A stretch of DNA of 39,765 nucleotides from AC-9 sp051984395 (GCA_051984395.1 JBPYEZ010000198.1:1-39765); one strand, 5' to 3'. Counted from the first letter of the stretch, positions 1-7,768 are shown. Notes: generated from the letters alone by a model not told the origin. Translations and numbers: made by a program.

Positions 1-1165
1 CAGCCCGTGCCGCCGCCGCCCCTGCGGCCTCTCCGGTGGCCATCGCCGCAGGTATCTCCTTGGTCGCCTGGTGCACGTAGCGCGTCGTCGAGATACACCT
101 TCCCGCCACCAGCAGGTTGGCGACGACCGGCGAGACGAGGCAGCGATACGGGATGTCGAACACGACGTGCCGCCGCGTCCAGTGGCCCGTCCGGGCGATC
201 GAGTCGGGAAAGCGGACGTCGCCGTCCTCCTTGCGGAGCACGTATGCACCGACGAGCCGGCGGCTCTCGGTGATCCCCAGCATGCGTGCGTAGTCGTCGA
301 GCCAGGCGTCGGCGAAGCCCGGCACCTCGCGCCGGAGCCGCTCGAACTCAGCTCGCGCCGCCAGCCGGCACCGCACCTCGGCCTGCGTCATGTCGTCGGG
401 ATCACACGGATCGACGCGGTCGGCGGACGGCCCCCAGGGCACCAGGACGCGCCCTCTCTCAGTGGTGAGGAACCAGGCCCGACCGGCATCCCCGAGCGCG
501 GTGTCGCGCACACCGCCGACGCGGAACCACAGGTACGGCGGGATGGTCACCCGCTCGTGCTCGGCGCCGGCGGCGACGACGACATCTCCGTCGCCGGTGG
601 CGTCGACCACGACCTGCGGACAGATCGCCTCCCGACCACGCTTGGACTCGACGATGACCGCCTGGACGGCTCCGTCGCCCATCCCGACCGTGGCGAACCA
701 CGTGTGCAGTCGCAGCCGGACGCCGGCCGCGGCGAGCGTCTCGTGAGCCACGTCGATGAAGGCCTCGGGGTCGAAGGCCACCGAGTACCGCACCGCCTCG
801 GGAGGAGCGCCCCAGATCAGGCCCCATCGCCGCCACCGATCCACCACCGACGGGTCCTCGCTGTCCCACTCGACCGCCGGCGGGTAGCGCGCCGCCCCAC
901 GCTGCTCGATGCGGTCGACGAACTCCTGGCACAGACCGGACACCACCGTGGTCCCGCCGCCGTCATCCATGGTCAGCAGCAGGTTGATGAGCCCGACCGT
1001 CGCCAGGCCGCCGAGGAAGCTCGACTGCTCGAGCAGCCAGGTGTCCGCGCCTCGACGAGCTGCCGCCAGGGCGGCAGCAACTCCGGCCGAGCCGGCTCCC
1101 ACGACCAGCACCTCCGGCCGACCGATCACCGGCAGCTGGCGCGCTGGCTCGTACCACGACGACAC
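1..1165 (-). CDS. FAD-dependent oxidoreductase (FAD_oxidored family), C-terminus cut by window edge
   Basis: The N-terminal segment has a Rossmann FAD-binding motif (VLVVGAGSAGVAAALAAA, about residues 17-34), then an acidic strand end (LLEQS) and FLGGLATVG. A VVDATGDGDVVVAAGA motif lies mid-protein. The last visible residues, KEIPAAMATGEAAGAAAA, match the FAD-contacting C-terminal motif of this family, so only a short tail is missing beyond base 1. The substrate cannot be told; relatives act on diverse small molecules. The GTG start was chosen because family similarity begins just after it (SSWYEPARQLPV). A CACAAT box also sits exactly 6 nt upstream, as in other leaderless genes here. The reading frame stays open further upstream, so a longer form is possible. 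No stop is in the window. Confidence 0.85.
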   Translation of the reverse strand, partial: MSSWYEPARQLPVIGRPEVLVVGAGSAGVAAALAAARRGADTWLLEQSSFLGGLATVGLINLLLTMDDGGGTTVVSGLCQEFVDRIEQRGAARYPPAVEWDSEDPSVVDRWRRWGLIWGAPPEAVRYSVAFDPEAFIDVAHETLAAAGVRLRLHTWFATVGMGDGAVQAVIVESKRGREAICPQVVVDATGDGDVVVAAGAEHERVTIPPYLWFRVGGVRDTALGDAGRAWFLTTERGRVLVPWGPSADRVDPCDPDDMTQAEVRCRLAARAEFERLRREVPGFADAWLDDYARMLGITESRRLVGAYVLRKEDGDVRFPDSIARTGHWTRRHVVFDIPYRCLVSPVVANLLVAGRCISTTRYVHQATKEIPAAMATGEAAGAAAARA

Positions 1166-1171
1166 GAGGTG

Positions 1172-1177
1172 ATTGTG
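1172..1177 (-). promoter_or_regulatory. Putative -10 box of FAD oxidoreductase
   Basis: CACAAT lies 6 nt before the GTG start. Position and spacing match the TANNNT boxes before other genes in this window, but the first base deviates and no clear -35 is seen. Confidence 0.35.
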
Positions 1178-1506
1178 CTCCCACGGTGACGCCCATCGAA
1201 ACTCGCTGGCCCTTGCGGGCCATGGCTGCGAGCGTGGAGGCAGGCAGCAACCACACCGATCAGAGAACCGACATGCACCCTCCTCTCCTCCACGACTGGA
1301 CGCCGGGCCTCCTGGTGAGACCGCACGCGCCGGCGCCGAACCGTCCCTGCAGGTCGAGCCGCGGGGTGGGCGAGGCCCGGTGGCGGGTGCACCCTCGCGG
1401 CCCACGCCCCTGGAGGCGGACGATCGGGATGTGGCTGGTCGAGGCGGGCCTCGCCCTCGCCGCCCGCGACTGAGCCACGGTCCCTCGGGCGGCGTCGGCG
1501 ACGCTC

Positions 1507-1512
1507 TAATCT
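1507..1512 (+). promoter_or_regulatory. Putative -10 box (TAATCT), leaderless
   Basis: TAATCT ends 6 nt before the GTG start of the DUF3048 lipoprotein gene. That spacing would put the transcription start at or next to the start codon. No clear -35 is visible. Confidence 0.5.
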
Positions 1513-1518
1513 GTCGTC

Positions 1519-2544
1519 GTGCCTGCCACCTCATGGATGACTCCGCCCGGGCGTCGACACGTGTCCACGCTGTCCATCGGCGTCGCTCTGTCGACCGCTG
1601 CGCTCCTGGCCGCCAGCTGCTCGAGCGGCAGCAAGACGACCAGCGGTCCCACCACGGCACCCCTGACCGGCCTGGCCGTGCCGAGCGTGCCTCAGCGCCC
1701 GGCCCTGTCGATCAAGGTCGACAACTCGCCACCTGGGCTGCCCCAGTCCGGTCTCGACAAGGCCGACATCGTGACCGACGCCCTCGTCGAAGGCGGCCTC
1801 ACGCGGCTACTGGCCACGTACCAGTCCCAGGACGCGACGCTGGTCGGTCCGATCCGCTCGGCTCGGCCGGTCGACGCCGGGCTGCTGCGCCAGCTCGGTG
1901 GAGGCATCTTCGCCTACTCCGGCGCGGCCGCCGGGGAGATCGCACCGGTCAAGGCCGACTCCACCGCGACCCTGATCTCCTTCGATGCCGGTAGCTCAGC
2001 GTTCAAGCAGATCCCCGGGCATCCGGTGCCGTTCCAGGTGTACGCCTCGACCGCTGATCTCTACGCCGCCGGACAGAAGGCGGGCGCCAGCAGCAACCCG
2101 CCCAAGCCGATCTTCACCTACAGCTCGAACGTACCGAAGGGGTCGAGCGGCGTCACCGCTCGCATCCCGATGTCGAACATCGCCACCGTCACCTGGACCT
2201 GGGACCCGACCACCCAGTCGTACCTGCGCAGTCAGAACGGCAAGGCCGACGTGCTCGCCGACGGAACGCGTATCTCGGCCACCGACGTCGTGGTGCTGTC
2301 GACCGCCATCGGCAAGACGGGGATCTTCGACACCGCGGGCAACGAGGACCCGAACGTGATCGTGGTGGGGTCCGGGCCGGCCGCCGTCCTGCGCAACGGC
2401 CAGGTGATCACCGGGACGTGGACGCGCAACACGATCGGCGACACCATGAAGCTGACGGACTCCTCCGGCGCCACCATCGCCCTCCAGCCCGGTCGTTCCT
2501 GGATCGAGCTGCAGCCCCGCCCGCTGACGCCCGACATCTCCTGA
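1519..2544 (+). CDS. DUF3048 domain lipoprotein (YerB-like)
   Basis: This 341-residue protein is predicted to be secreted and lipid-anchored. A hydrophobic stretch (about residues 18-32) ends in LLAASC, so Cys34 is the likely lipidated residue, followed by a Ser/Thr-rich linker. The body matches the DUF3048 family. N-terminal marks are LTGLAVPSV..RPALSIKVDN, GLDKADIVTDALVEGGLTR and LVGPIRSARPVDA. A C-terminal part (about 210-335) carries YLRSQNG and a GTWTRNT-like motif with PGRSWIEL near the end. The molecular function of YerB-like proteins is not established; an envelope role is likely. The GTG at 1519 has a TAATCT box 6 nt upstream. An in-frame ATG at 1537 and a GTG at 1561 would also keep the signal peptide. 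Confidence 0.85.
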   Translation: MPATSWMTPPGRRHVSTLSIGVALSTAALLAASCSSGSKTTSGPTTAPLTGLAVPSVPQRPALSIKVDNSPPGLPQSGLDKADIVTDALVEGGLTRLLATYQSQDATLVGPIRSARPVDAGLLRQLGGGIFAYSGAAAGEIAPVKADSTATLISFDAGSSAFKQIPGHPVPFQVYASTADLYAAGQKAGASSNPPKPIFTYSSNVPKGSSGVTARIPMSNIATVTWTWDPTTQSYLRSQNGKADVLADGTRISATDVVVLSTAIGKTGIFDTAGNEDPNVIVVGSGPAAVLRNGQVITGTWTRNTIGDTMKLTDSSGATIALQPGRSWIELQPRPLTPDIS

Positions 2545-2558
2545 CCGGGCTCGGATCC

Positions 2559-2978
2559 TCAGCCGACAGCGGCGGATCGATCCTCTGATCGGTCGACCGA
2601 CGGCGCCAGGACACCGCCGGCGGCCACCGCGCCCCCGATGGCGAGCAGCATCGTCCATCGGCCGAACCGAGGCAGCGACCGGAAGGCGAGCAACGTGGCC
2701 AGGAGGTCTCCGGCGTCGGCCAGGCCGCCGGCTTCCAGCCAGCCCCGAGCCGGTCCACCGCGATCGATGGCGAGGATCGCTCCCAGCCCGAGAGCGATGT
2801 CACGGCTGCCGAGTGAGCGGGCCAGCAGCTTGTCGGTGGGACGCCCCACATCGCGACCCAGCCACGGCCGCGTGACCAGCCTCGGAGCCACGATGACGGT
2901 GGCCCCCAGGGCCACCCGTAGCCCGGCCACCCAACGGGCGTACTCGCGTGCCTCGTCTGTCGTCACGACGTTCTTCAT
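2559..2978 (-). CDS. Small integral membrane protein, function unknown
   Basis: The gene encodes 139 residues starting MKNVVTTDEAREYARW. It has several hydrophobic segments: VAGLRVALGATVIVAP, SRDIALGLGAILAI, DLLATLLAF and WTMLLAIGGAVAAGGVLA. This suggests three to four membrane helices. Similar small actinobacterial proteins are annotated only as hypothetical membrane proteins. The ATG lies 5 nt after the stop of the upstream nuclease gene (GTAGGTGCT-ATG), so the two are probably co-transcribed. The C-terminus is polar (SVDRSEDRSAAVG). It ends 14 bases from the convergent DUF3048 gene. A stem GATCGATC-CTCT-GATCGGTC at 2575-2594 lies in its last codons. Confidence 0.7.
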   Translation of the reverse strand: MKNVVTTDEAREYARWVAGLRVALGATVIVAPRLVTRPWLGRDVGRPTDKLLARSLGSRDIALGLGAILAIDRGGPARGWLEAGGLADAGDLLATLLAFRSLPRFGRWTMLLAIGGAVAAGGVLAPSVDRSEDRSAAVG

Positions 2979-2983
2979 AGCAC

Positions 2984-4576
2984 CTACGGCCCGGACGTCC
3001 GCTCGCCGCGGGAGGCGTCGTCCGGACAGACCGAGCGGTATGGACAGGTCCGGCACACGGCCCCGGCGCTGACGCCGCGCCACTCCCGCTCGGCGCCGAC
3101 GGCTGCCGCGAGGCCGATGAGCTCCGCCGAGATCTCCTCCAGGTCCTCGGCGTCCGGCTCGAAGGGGTCAGGATCCTCCGTCGCCCCCGGCGACAGGTGC
3201 TCGTGGCGCAGTCGAAGCTGCAGCCCGAGGTCGTCGGCCAACGGCGCCAGCAGCCAAGCCTGCACGCGGGCCTCGGCGCTGTCGCGCAGGGAGGTCACCT
3301 GGGGCATGCCGCACTTGTAGTCTCGGGCGTCGAGGAGACCGCCGTGGGACCACACGGCATCGATGGTCCCCGTCACCATGAGCAGGGGTCGAGCGCCGAA
3401 CCAAGCTCGGGCCAGCTCTCGTTCGTGCCCGACCGAGATCGCTCCTCGCGGACAGCGCCGGGCGTGGCGATCGAGAAATCCCAAGGTCCTGGCGGCGTCG
3501 ACACCGTCGGCGCCGGCATGGCTCTCGGCCAGATCCGCCATCCTCACCGCATCGCCACAACGCTCTTCGCGATGGAGCCGGTGGAGCAGGCGATGGACGA
3601 GCAGTCCCTCGTTGGCTCCGGCGGGACCCGGCTCGGTGCCCGGCAGCGCCAGCAGGTGGCGCGCCCGAAAGGCGCGACGACACCGGTACCAGTTCTCCAC
3701 CGCCGTCGGGCTGAGGCGGACGATGTCCCCGACGAGATCCTCTCCCTGCACATCGTCGACATCGGTCGGCGCGACAGGCGTGCCCGCTCCGCGGTGAGCC
3801 GGACAGTCCTCGGCGTGTCGGCACATGCCACACCCCTGGCCGATCCGGGCCGACGGGGAGCTGGCTCGCTCCCGGACGACTGCTACCCGCTCGTCGAGCA
3901 GGCGCGCAAGACCGGGCAGGTCGCGAGCCCAGTCGATCTCCCACTCGTCGGCGTCGGCTCCCAGCAGGTCGACGTGGCGCACCCTGAGACGCCGCCCGGA
4001 CGCCAGCCTGGTGAGGCGCAGCACGGCGCACAGCACCTTGGCGCTCCTCGTCGGATCGGCGCACACCGAACCACCCCACAGCTCGAGCTGGCGGAGCTCG
4101 AGCTGGCCGGCCCCGTCCTCAACCGTCAGATCGACGCCGCCGCCGACCGTGAGGTTCCGCTTCGGCCAGTAGTCGGGCCGGCCGAGCCCGTGGACGACGG
4201 CCCTGACCTTCTGGCCGCCGAAATGGCGAACGTAGCCCGCACCGGCCGCCACGAAGATCGCCGTCTCCTCCGGAAGCAGGTGCGACGGAGGATCGAAGTC
4301 GTCGGGTTCGGGTGCCCGCAGCTGGGGGTGAGCGGCCATGGCCCTAGCCAGGAGCGCGTTTCGTATGCGCCATCGATTGAAAGCCGTTCGCGTCCCCGGT
4401 CGCTCGTCGATCTCACAAGCCAGCCAGCGCGGGCACGCCTGCTCGGCCGACTCGAGGCACAGCGGCGTGACCTTGGCCGGTGCCGGCGTCACGCTCGATC
4501 CGCCCCTGTCGCTCGTGGGCTCACCGGCGGTGATCGTACCGATGGGGTGGCGCGCCGGCGCGAACCACGCCGCCAC
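2984..4576 (-). CDS. Tandem PD-(D/E)XK nuclease-like protein with two Fe-S cysteine sets (RecB/Cas4-like)
   Basis: About 530 residues in two similar halves. The C-terminal half looks like an intact RecB/Cas4-type nuclease. It begins LSPTAVENWYRCRRAF (Cys299), then has LLVHRLLH (His328), GTIDAVW (Asp406), RDYKCG (Asp419, Lys421) and QAWLLA. It ends with CRTCPYRSVC (Cys508, 511, 517), so Cys299 plus these three give a typical Fe-S cluster set. The N-terminal half repeats the plan in weaker form: CLESAEQACPRWLAC (Cys40, 48, 54), GGGVDLTVEDGAGQLELRQLEL (Asp149 and nearby Glu) and CGMCRHAEDC (Cys249, 252, 258). It probably processes DNA ends or single strands; the substrate is unknown. GTG 4576 has GAGAG about 9 nt upstream; TTG 4585 is the alternative. 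It is divergent from parA. Confidence 0.75.
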   Translation of the reverse strand: MAAWFAPARHPIGTITAGEPTSDRGGSSVTPAPAKVTPLCLESAEQACPRWLACEIDERPGTRTAFNRWRIRNALLARAMAAHPQLRAPEPDDFDPPSHLLPEETAIFVAAGAGYVRHFGGQKVRAVVHGLGRPDYWPKRNLTVGGGVDLTVEDGAGQLELRQLELWGGSVCADPTRSAKVLCAVLRLTRLASGRRLRVRHVDLLGADADEWEIDWARDLPGLARLLDERVAVVRERASSPSARIGQGCGMCRHAEDCPAHRGAGTPVAPTDVDDVQGEDLVGDIVRLSPTAVENWYRCRRAFRARHLLALPGTEPGPAGANEGLLVHRLLHRLHREERCGDAVRMADLAESHAGADGVDAARTLGFLDRHARRCPRGAISVGHERELARAWFGARPLLMVTGTIDAVWSHGGLLDARDYKCGMPQVTSLRDSAEARVQAWLLAPLADDLGLQLRLRHEHLSPGATEDPDPFEPDAEDLEEISAELIGLAAAVGAEREWRGVSAGAVCRTCPYRSVCPDDASRGERTSGP

Positions 4577-4673
4577 CAGGTGCAACTCTCGAAATCGAGC
4601 CGACTGCGCGCGGTTGGTCGATCTCGACGGAAAATTCCTCCAACTTTTCCACCAATTGCGCCGGCCACCGCCA

Positions 4674-4679
4674 TAGACT
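4674..4679 (+). promoter_or_regulatory. Putative -10 box (TAGACT) of parA, leaderless
   Basis: TAGACT ends 6 nt before the parA ATG, so transcription would start at the start codon. No Shine-Dalgarno sequence precedes the ATG, which fits leaderless translation. Confidence 0.55.
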
Positions 4680-4685
4680 CCGGCG

Positions 4686-5477
4686 ATGGCTCGCGTCATG
4701 GCGGTTGCGAACCAGAAGGGTGGGGTCGCCAAGACGACGACCGTGCACGCGCTGGGGGTCGGTCTCAGCGAGCTCGGTGAACGCGTGCTGCTCATCGACC
4801 TGGACCCCCAGGCCTGCCTGACCTACTCGCTGGGCCTCGACCCCGACTCCCTGCCTCGTTCGGTGCACGACGTCTTCGTGCGTCGGGCGCCGCTGAAGGA
4901 GGTGCTGCAGCCGGTCGACGGACTCGACGTGGTGCCGGCCACGATCGACCTCGCTGGCTCGGAGGTGCTCCTCCTCACGCGCACGGGCCGGGAGCACGCA
5001 CTGGCCAGGGCGCTGGAGCCATTGCAAGGGAGCTACGACACCGTGCTCGTGGACTGCCCGCCGTCGCTGGGCGTGCTCACCATCAACGGGCTCACGGTCG
5101 CCGACGAGGTCCTCGTGCCGCTGCAGTGTGAGGCCCTCAGCCATCGCGGCGTCGCCCAGCTCCTCGAGACGATCGAGGACGTGCGGGCCTTCGCCAACTC
5201 CGATCTCGCCGTGCGCGGGATCATCGCCACCATGCTCGACCCGAGGACCCGCCACTCACGACAGATCCTCGGCGACGTCCGCGATCGGTATGCGCTGCCC
5301 GTCCTCGAGCCGCCGGTCGGCAAGTCCATCCGCTTCGCCGAGGCGCCTGCCAGGGGACGCTCGATCCTCCGTCACGCCCCCGGCTCACCCGGCGCCGAGG
5401 CGTACCGATCCCTGGCCAGGACCCTCCACGCCGACCTCAACGGGTCGAAGAACGGCCGGGAGACCGAGGGGAGCTGA
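4686..5477 (+). CDS. ParA/Soj-family ATPase (orphan)
   Basis: The 263-residue product is a deviant Walker ATPase. The P-loop is QKGGVAKTTT (residues 10-19), with signature lysine Lys11 and catalytic Lys16. Walker A' is LLIDLDPQ (about 35-42) and the Walker B region is YDTVLVDCPPSLGVLT. Such proteins dimerise on ATP and bind DNA or a membrane surface to position chromosomes, plasmids or other cargo. No parB gene lies next to it and I saw no consensus parS site in the window. The partner may therefore be unrelated, for example the small zinc-ribbon protein encoded one base downstream. It is divergent from the tandem nuclease gene. It is more likely a positioning-type orphan ParA than the chromosomal Soj. 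Confidence 0.88.
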   Translation: MARVMAVANQKGGVAKTTTVHALGVGLSELGERVLLIDLDPQACLTYSLGLDPDSLPRSVHDVFVRRAPLKEVLQPVDGLDVVPATIDLAGSEVLLLTRTGREHALARALEPLQGSYDTVLVDCPPSLGVLTINGLTVADEVLVPLQCEALSHRGVAQLLETIEDVRAFANSDLAVRGIIATMLDPRTRHSRQILGDVRDRYALPVLEPPVGKSIRFAEAPARGRSILRHAPGSPGAEAYRSLARTLHADLNGSKNGRETEGS

Positions 5478-5478
5478 G

Positions 5479-5790
5479 ATGGCGAGCGGCTCCGATCCCC
5501 TGGGCCGGCGGGCGCTCTTCTGGGCTCCCGGCGTGCGCTCGGACGAGACGGCGCCCGAAGGGCGGGACACGTCGGGCCGGCGCGCCCTGTTCTCGGCACC
5601 CGAACCGCGACCCGGGACCCTGGTCCTGGTGTGCTCCTCGTGCCGGGCGCACAGCAGGGTGACGTTCGGCGACTTCGTCCGTCGTCACTTCCCGTTCTGG
5701 CTCTGGATCCCGGGGCGGAGGTACTCCCGGCTGCTCCCTTGCCCTGCCTGCGGTCGGCGCACCTGGCTGGAGGCGGTCTTCCGCCCCTGA
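5479..5790 (+). CDS. Small zinc-ribbon protein with duplicated GRRALF motif
   Basis: The gene encodes 103 residues starting with ATG one base after the parA stop, so it is almost certainly co-expressed with parA. The N-terminal 45 residues look disordered and carry a motif twice: GRRALFWAP at residues 9-17 and GRRALFSAP at 33-41. The C-terminal half has CSSC (Cys52, 55) and CPAC (Cys88, 91), a likely four-Cys zinc ribbon, separated by an aromatic stretch (HFPFWLWIPGRRY). I recognise no named family. The repeated motif may be a peptide ligand for a partner such as ParA, but that is inference. Confidence 0.75.
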   Translation: MASGSDPLGRRALFWAPGVRSDETAPEGRDTSGRRALFSAPEPRPGTLVLVCSSCRAHSRVTFGDFVRRHFPFWLWIPGRRYSRLLPCPACGRRTWLEAVFRP

Positions 5791-5824
5791 GCGGTCCGCC
5801 AGCCCCGGGGTATCGCCGGGCCGA

Positions 5825-6595
5825 TCAGACCCCGCGGAACCTGGGCTCGCGCCTCTGGCTGAATGCCTGCACGGCCTCGAGCGTGTCGGCGGTGGAGAAG
5901 TTCAACGCCTGGCAGCGGGCTTCGTCCTCCAGGGCCTGCTCCATCGAGGTGCCCACACCGTTGTTGAGCATCGTCTTGGTCATCGAGAGCGCCAGCGGCG
6001 GTCCCGCGGCCAGAGTGCGGGCCCAGTCGTCGACGAAGCCGTCGAGGTCGGCGGCCGGCACCACCCGGTTGACCAGCCCGATGTCGGCTGCCTCCTTGGC
6101 GGAGACGATCTCGGCGAAGAAGGCGAGCTCCTTGGCCCGGTGGAGCCCGATCAGCCGGGGGAGCACCCACGAGCCCCCGAAGTCCACGGAGAGGCCGCGG
6201 CGGGAGAAGATCTCCGAGAAGCGCGCGTCCTCCGATGCCACGATGAGGTCGCAGCCCAGGGCGAGGTTGCACCCCGCTCCGGCCGCGATGCCGCCGACCT
6301 TGGCGATCGTCGGCTTGGGCATGCGATGCAACGCCAGGGCCACGTCACCGACGCGTCGCATGCGCACCAGCCCGTGGTCACCCCCGTCGGTCACCCCGCC
6401 CAGGTCCTGACCCGAGCAGAACGCGCCACCAGCGCCGGTGACGATCACGACCCGGTCCTCGGTCTTCCGGGCGACGGTCTCGAAGGTCTCCCACAGCTCG
6501 ATCCACATGGTCTCGTTGATGGCGTTCTTGCGCTCTGGCCGATCCATCGTCACCGTCACGACCCCATCGGTGCGCTCGACGCGAAGAGTTTCCAT
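5825..6595 (-). CDS. Enoyl-CoA hydratase/isomerase (crotonase) family protein
   Basis: The 256-residue length is normal for the family. It has the crotonase fold with both oxyanion-hole segments: AFCSGQDLGG (about 58-67) and GGIAAGAGCNLALGCD. The two glutamates of classical hydratases are missing. The first position is Asn (GCNLAL), and the second region reads FSEIFSRRGLSVDFGG with an Asp. This pattern resembles PaaG-like isomerases, where an Asp in the corresponding loop is catalytic. An isomerase or other CoA reaction is thus more likely than simple hydration. It lies 15 nt downstream of the PLP-enzyme gene on the same strand. It may also have its own promoter (TATCGT at 6604-6609). Confidence 0.85.
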   Translation of the reverse strand: METLRVERTDGVVTVTMDRPERKNAINETMWIELWETFETVARKTEDRVVIVTGAGGAFCSGQDLGGVTDGGDHGLVRMRRVGDVALALHRMPKPTIAKVGGIAAGAGCNLALGCDLIVASEDARFSEIFSRRGLSVDFGGSWVLPRLIGLHRAKELAFFAEIVSAKEAADIGLVNRVVPAADLDGFVDDWARTLAAGPPLALSMTKTMLNNGVGTSMEQALEDEARCQALNFSTADTLEAVQAFSQRREPRFRGV

Positions 6596-6603
6596 GGCCT
6601 CGC

Positions 6604-6609
6604 ACGATA
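6604..6609 (-). promoter_or_regulatory. Putative -10 box (TATCGT) before crotonase gene
   Basis: TATCGT ends 8 nt before the ATG and lies in the short gap after the PLP-enzyme stop. It could give the crotonase gene separate, near-leaderless transcription. Confidence 0.35.
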
Positions 6610-6610
6610 A

Positions 6611-7768
6611 TCATCGGGCGGCGGGCGGTCCTCCCCGGCGGGCGACCGAGTGCACGGATGCTGCGGCCTCTAGGGCAGCTTCGAGGTCGGACCACAGGTC
6701 CTCCACGTGCTCGATGCCGACGCTGACCCGCACCAGGCCGGCGGGCGTCTCCTCCTCGCCCTCCCAGCGTTGGCGCCGCTCCAGCAGCGTCTCCACCCCA
6801 CCCAGGCTCGTTGCATGCACGCACAGGCGCACCGCGTCGCACAGGGCATCGGCGGCAGGCGCGCCTCCGTCCACCTCGAAGGACAGCATGGCGCCGAACC
6901 CGTCCATCTGTCGCGAGGCCAGCTGGTGGCCGGGATGGTCGACGAGGCCCGGGTACCGGACGCGTGAGACGACGGGGTGGCCGGCCAGGCGGCGCGCCAG
7001 CTCGGCGGCGTTGGTCTGCGCCCGCTCGAGTCGGACGTCGAGCGTGCGCACGCCGCGAAGGGCGAGAAACGCCTCCACCGGCCCTGGTATGCCGCCGTGC
7101 AGCCGCCGCCGCCGGTGCAGCGCCTCGCCCCAGGAGTCCGGGTCCCGGGTGACGGTTGCCCCCATCACCAGGTCGGAGTGACCAGCCAGGAACTTGGTCA
7201 CGCTGTGCACCACGACGTCGGCGCCCAGCTCGAGCGGGCGCTGCAGCAGGGGCGTGGCGAAGGTGTTGTCGACCACGACCGGCACGCCGGCCGCCCGCGC
7301 CCCCTGGCACAGGGCGGCCAGGTCGGCGATCGCCATCATGGGATTGGTCGGCGACTCGCACCACAGCAGGGCGGCGTCGTCGATGGCGGCCAGCGTGGCG
7401 GAGGTGTCGGCGATGTCGACGAGCCGGACGCCGAGCCGGCCACGCCCCGCCAGGTCGGCCAGGAGCCCCCGCGTCCCCAGGTAGGCGTCCCGGGGCGCAA
7501 CGACGAGCGCCCCCACCGGCAGGGTCTCGAGGACGGCGGCGATCGCCGCCAACCCTGATGCGAAGACGAGCGCCTGACCGCCCTCCAGGGACCCCAGCAC
7601 CTCCTCGAGGGCATCCCAGACAGCGTTGCCCTCCCTTCCGTAGGACAGTGGCCCGTCGGCGTGATAGGTCGACGCCAAGGGCAGAGCCACGTTGACGGGA
7701 GCCCCGGCGACGGCCTCGCCCCGGCCCGACGAGACGGCGACCGAGGCCGGGCGCAGCGGCGGGCTCAG
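6611..7768 (-). CDS. Cys/Met metabolism PLP-dependent enzyme (cystathionine gamma-synthase/lyase family), CTG start
   Basis: The product has 385 residues. Family marks are LASTYHADG, YGREGN (about 43-48), WCESPTNP, VVVDNTFATP (Asp167 contacts the pyridine nitrogen) and HSVTKFLAGHSD (PLP Lys192). A conserved C-terminal region carries CVHATSLGGVETL and VRVSVGIEHVEDL. It should catalyse a gamma-type elimination or replacement on sulfur amino acids; synthase and lyase cannot be separated by eye. No ATG, GTG or TTG lies where homology starts. A CTG at 7768 overlaps the yraN stop (CTGA) and follows GAGGAGG by 4 nt, so I take it as the start. The next in-frame GTG (7690) would remove conserved residues. 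Confidence 0.85.
   Translation of the reverse strand: MSPPLRPASVAVSSGRGEAVAGAPVNVALPLASTYHADGPLSYGREGNAVWDALEEVLGSLEGGQALVFASGLAAIAAVLETLPVGALVVAPRDAYLGTRGLLADLAGRGRLGVRLVDIADTSATLAAIDDAALLWCESPTNPMMAIADLAALCQGARAAGVPVVVDNTFATPLLQRPLELGADVVVHSVTKFLAGHSDLVMGATVTRDPDSWGEALHRRRRLHGGIPGPVEAFLALRGVRTLDVRLERAQTNAAELARRLAGHPVVSRVRYPGLVDHPGHQLASRQMDGFGAMLSFEVDGGAPAADALCDAVRLCVHATSLGGVETLLERRQRWEGEEETPAGLVRVSVGIEHVEDLWSDLEAALEAAASVHSVARRGGPPAAR

Larger units (their letters stand above)
1166..1518. other. Intergenic region between divergent genes
   Basis: This 353-base stretch holds no convincing gene on either strand; its reading frames are low-complexity Arg/Pro/Ala shadows. It contains short GC hairpins, for example TGGCCC-TTGC-GGGCCA at 1207-1222 and GAGGC-GG-GCCTC at 1441-1452. 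It must carry the promoters of both flanking divergent genes. No tRNA or known RNA motif was recognised. Confidence 0.6.

Noticed and set aside
71..1189. 372-codon plus-strand open frame at the left edge
   Set aside because: It is the reverse-strand shadow of the FAD oxidoreductase, whose motifs are intact on the minus strand.
1190..1518. Short open frames at 1186-1473 (plus) and 1260-1478 (minus)
   Set aside because: No recognisable motif, no ribosome site, and composition typical of random GC-rich DNA.
2575..2594. Stem GATCGATC-CTCT-GATCGGTC as a terminator for the DUF3048 gene
   Set aside because: It lies inside the last codons of the convergent membrane-protein gene and has no U-tract. 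Termination there is possible but unsupported.
3197..4780. 527-codon plus-strand open frame
   Set aside because: It is antisense to the PD-(D/E)XK nuclease, which has recognisable motifs. The plus-strand product shows none.
4686..5477. Chromosomal parABS locus
   Set aside because: There is no parB neighbour, no consensus parS site was seen, and the gene is not near an origin-type region (dnaA, gidA). It is treated as an orphan ParA.
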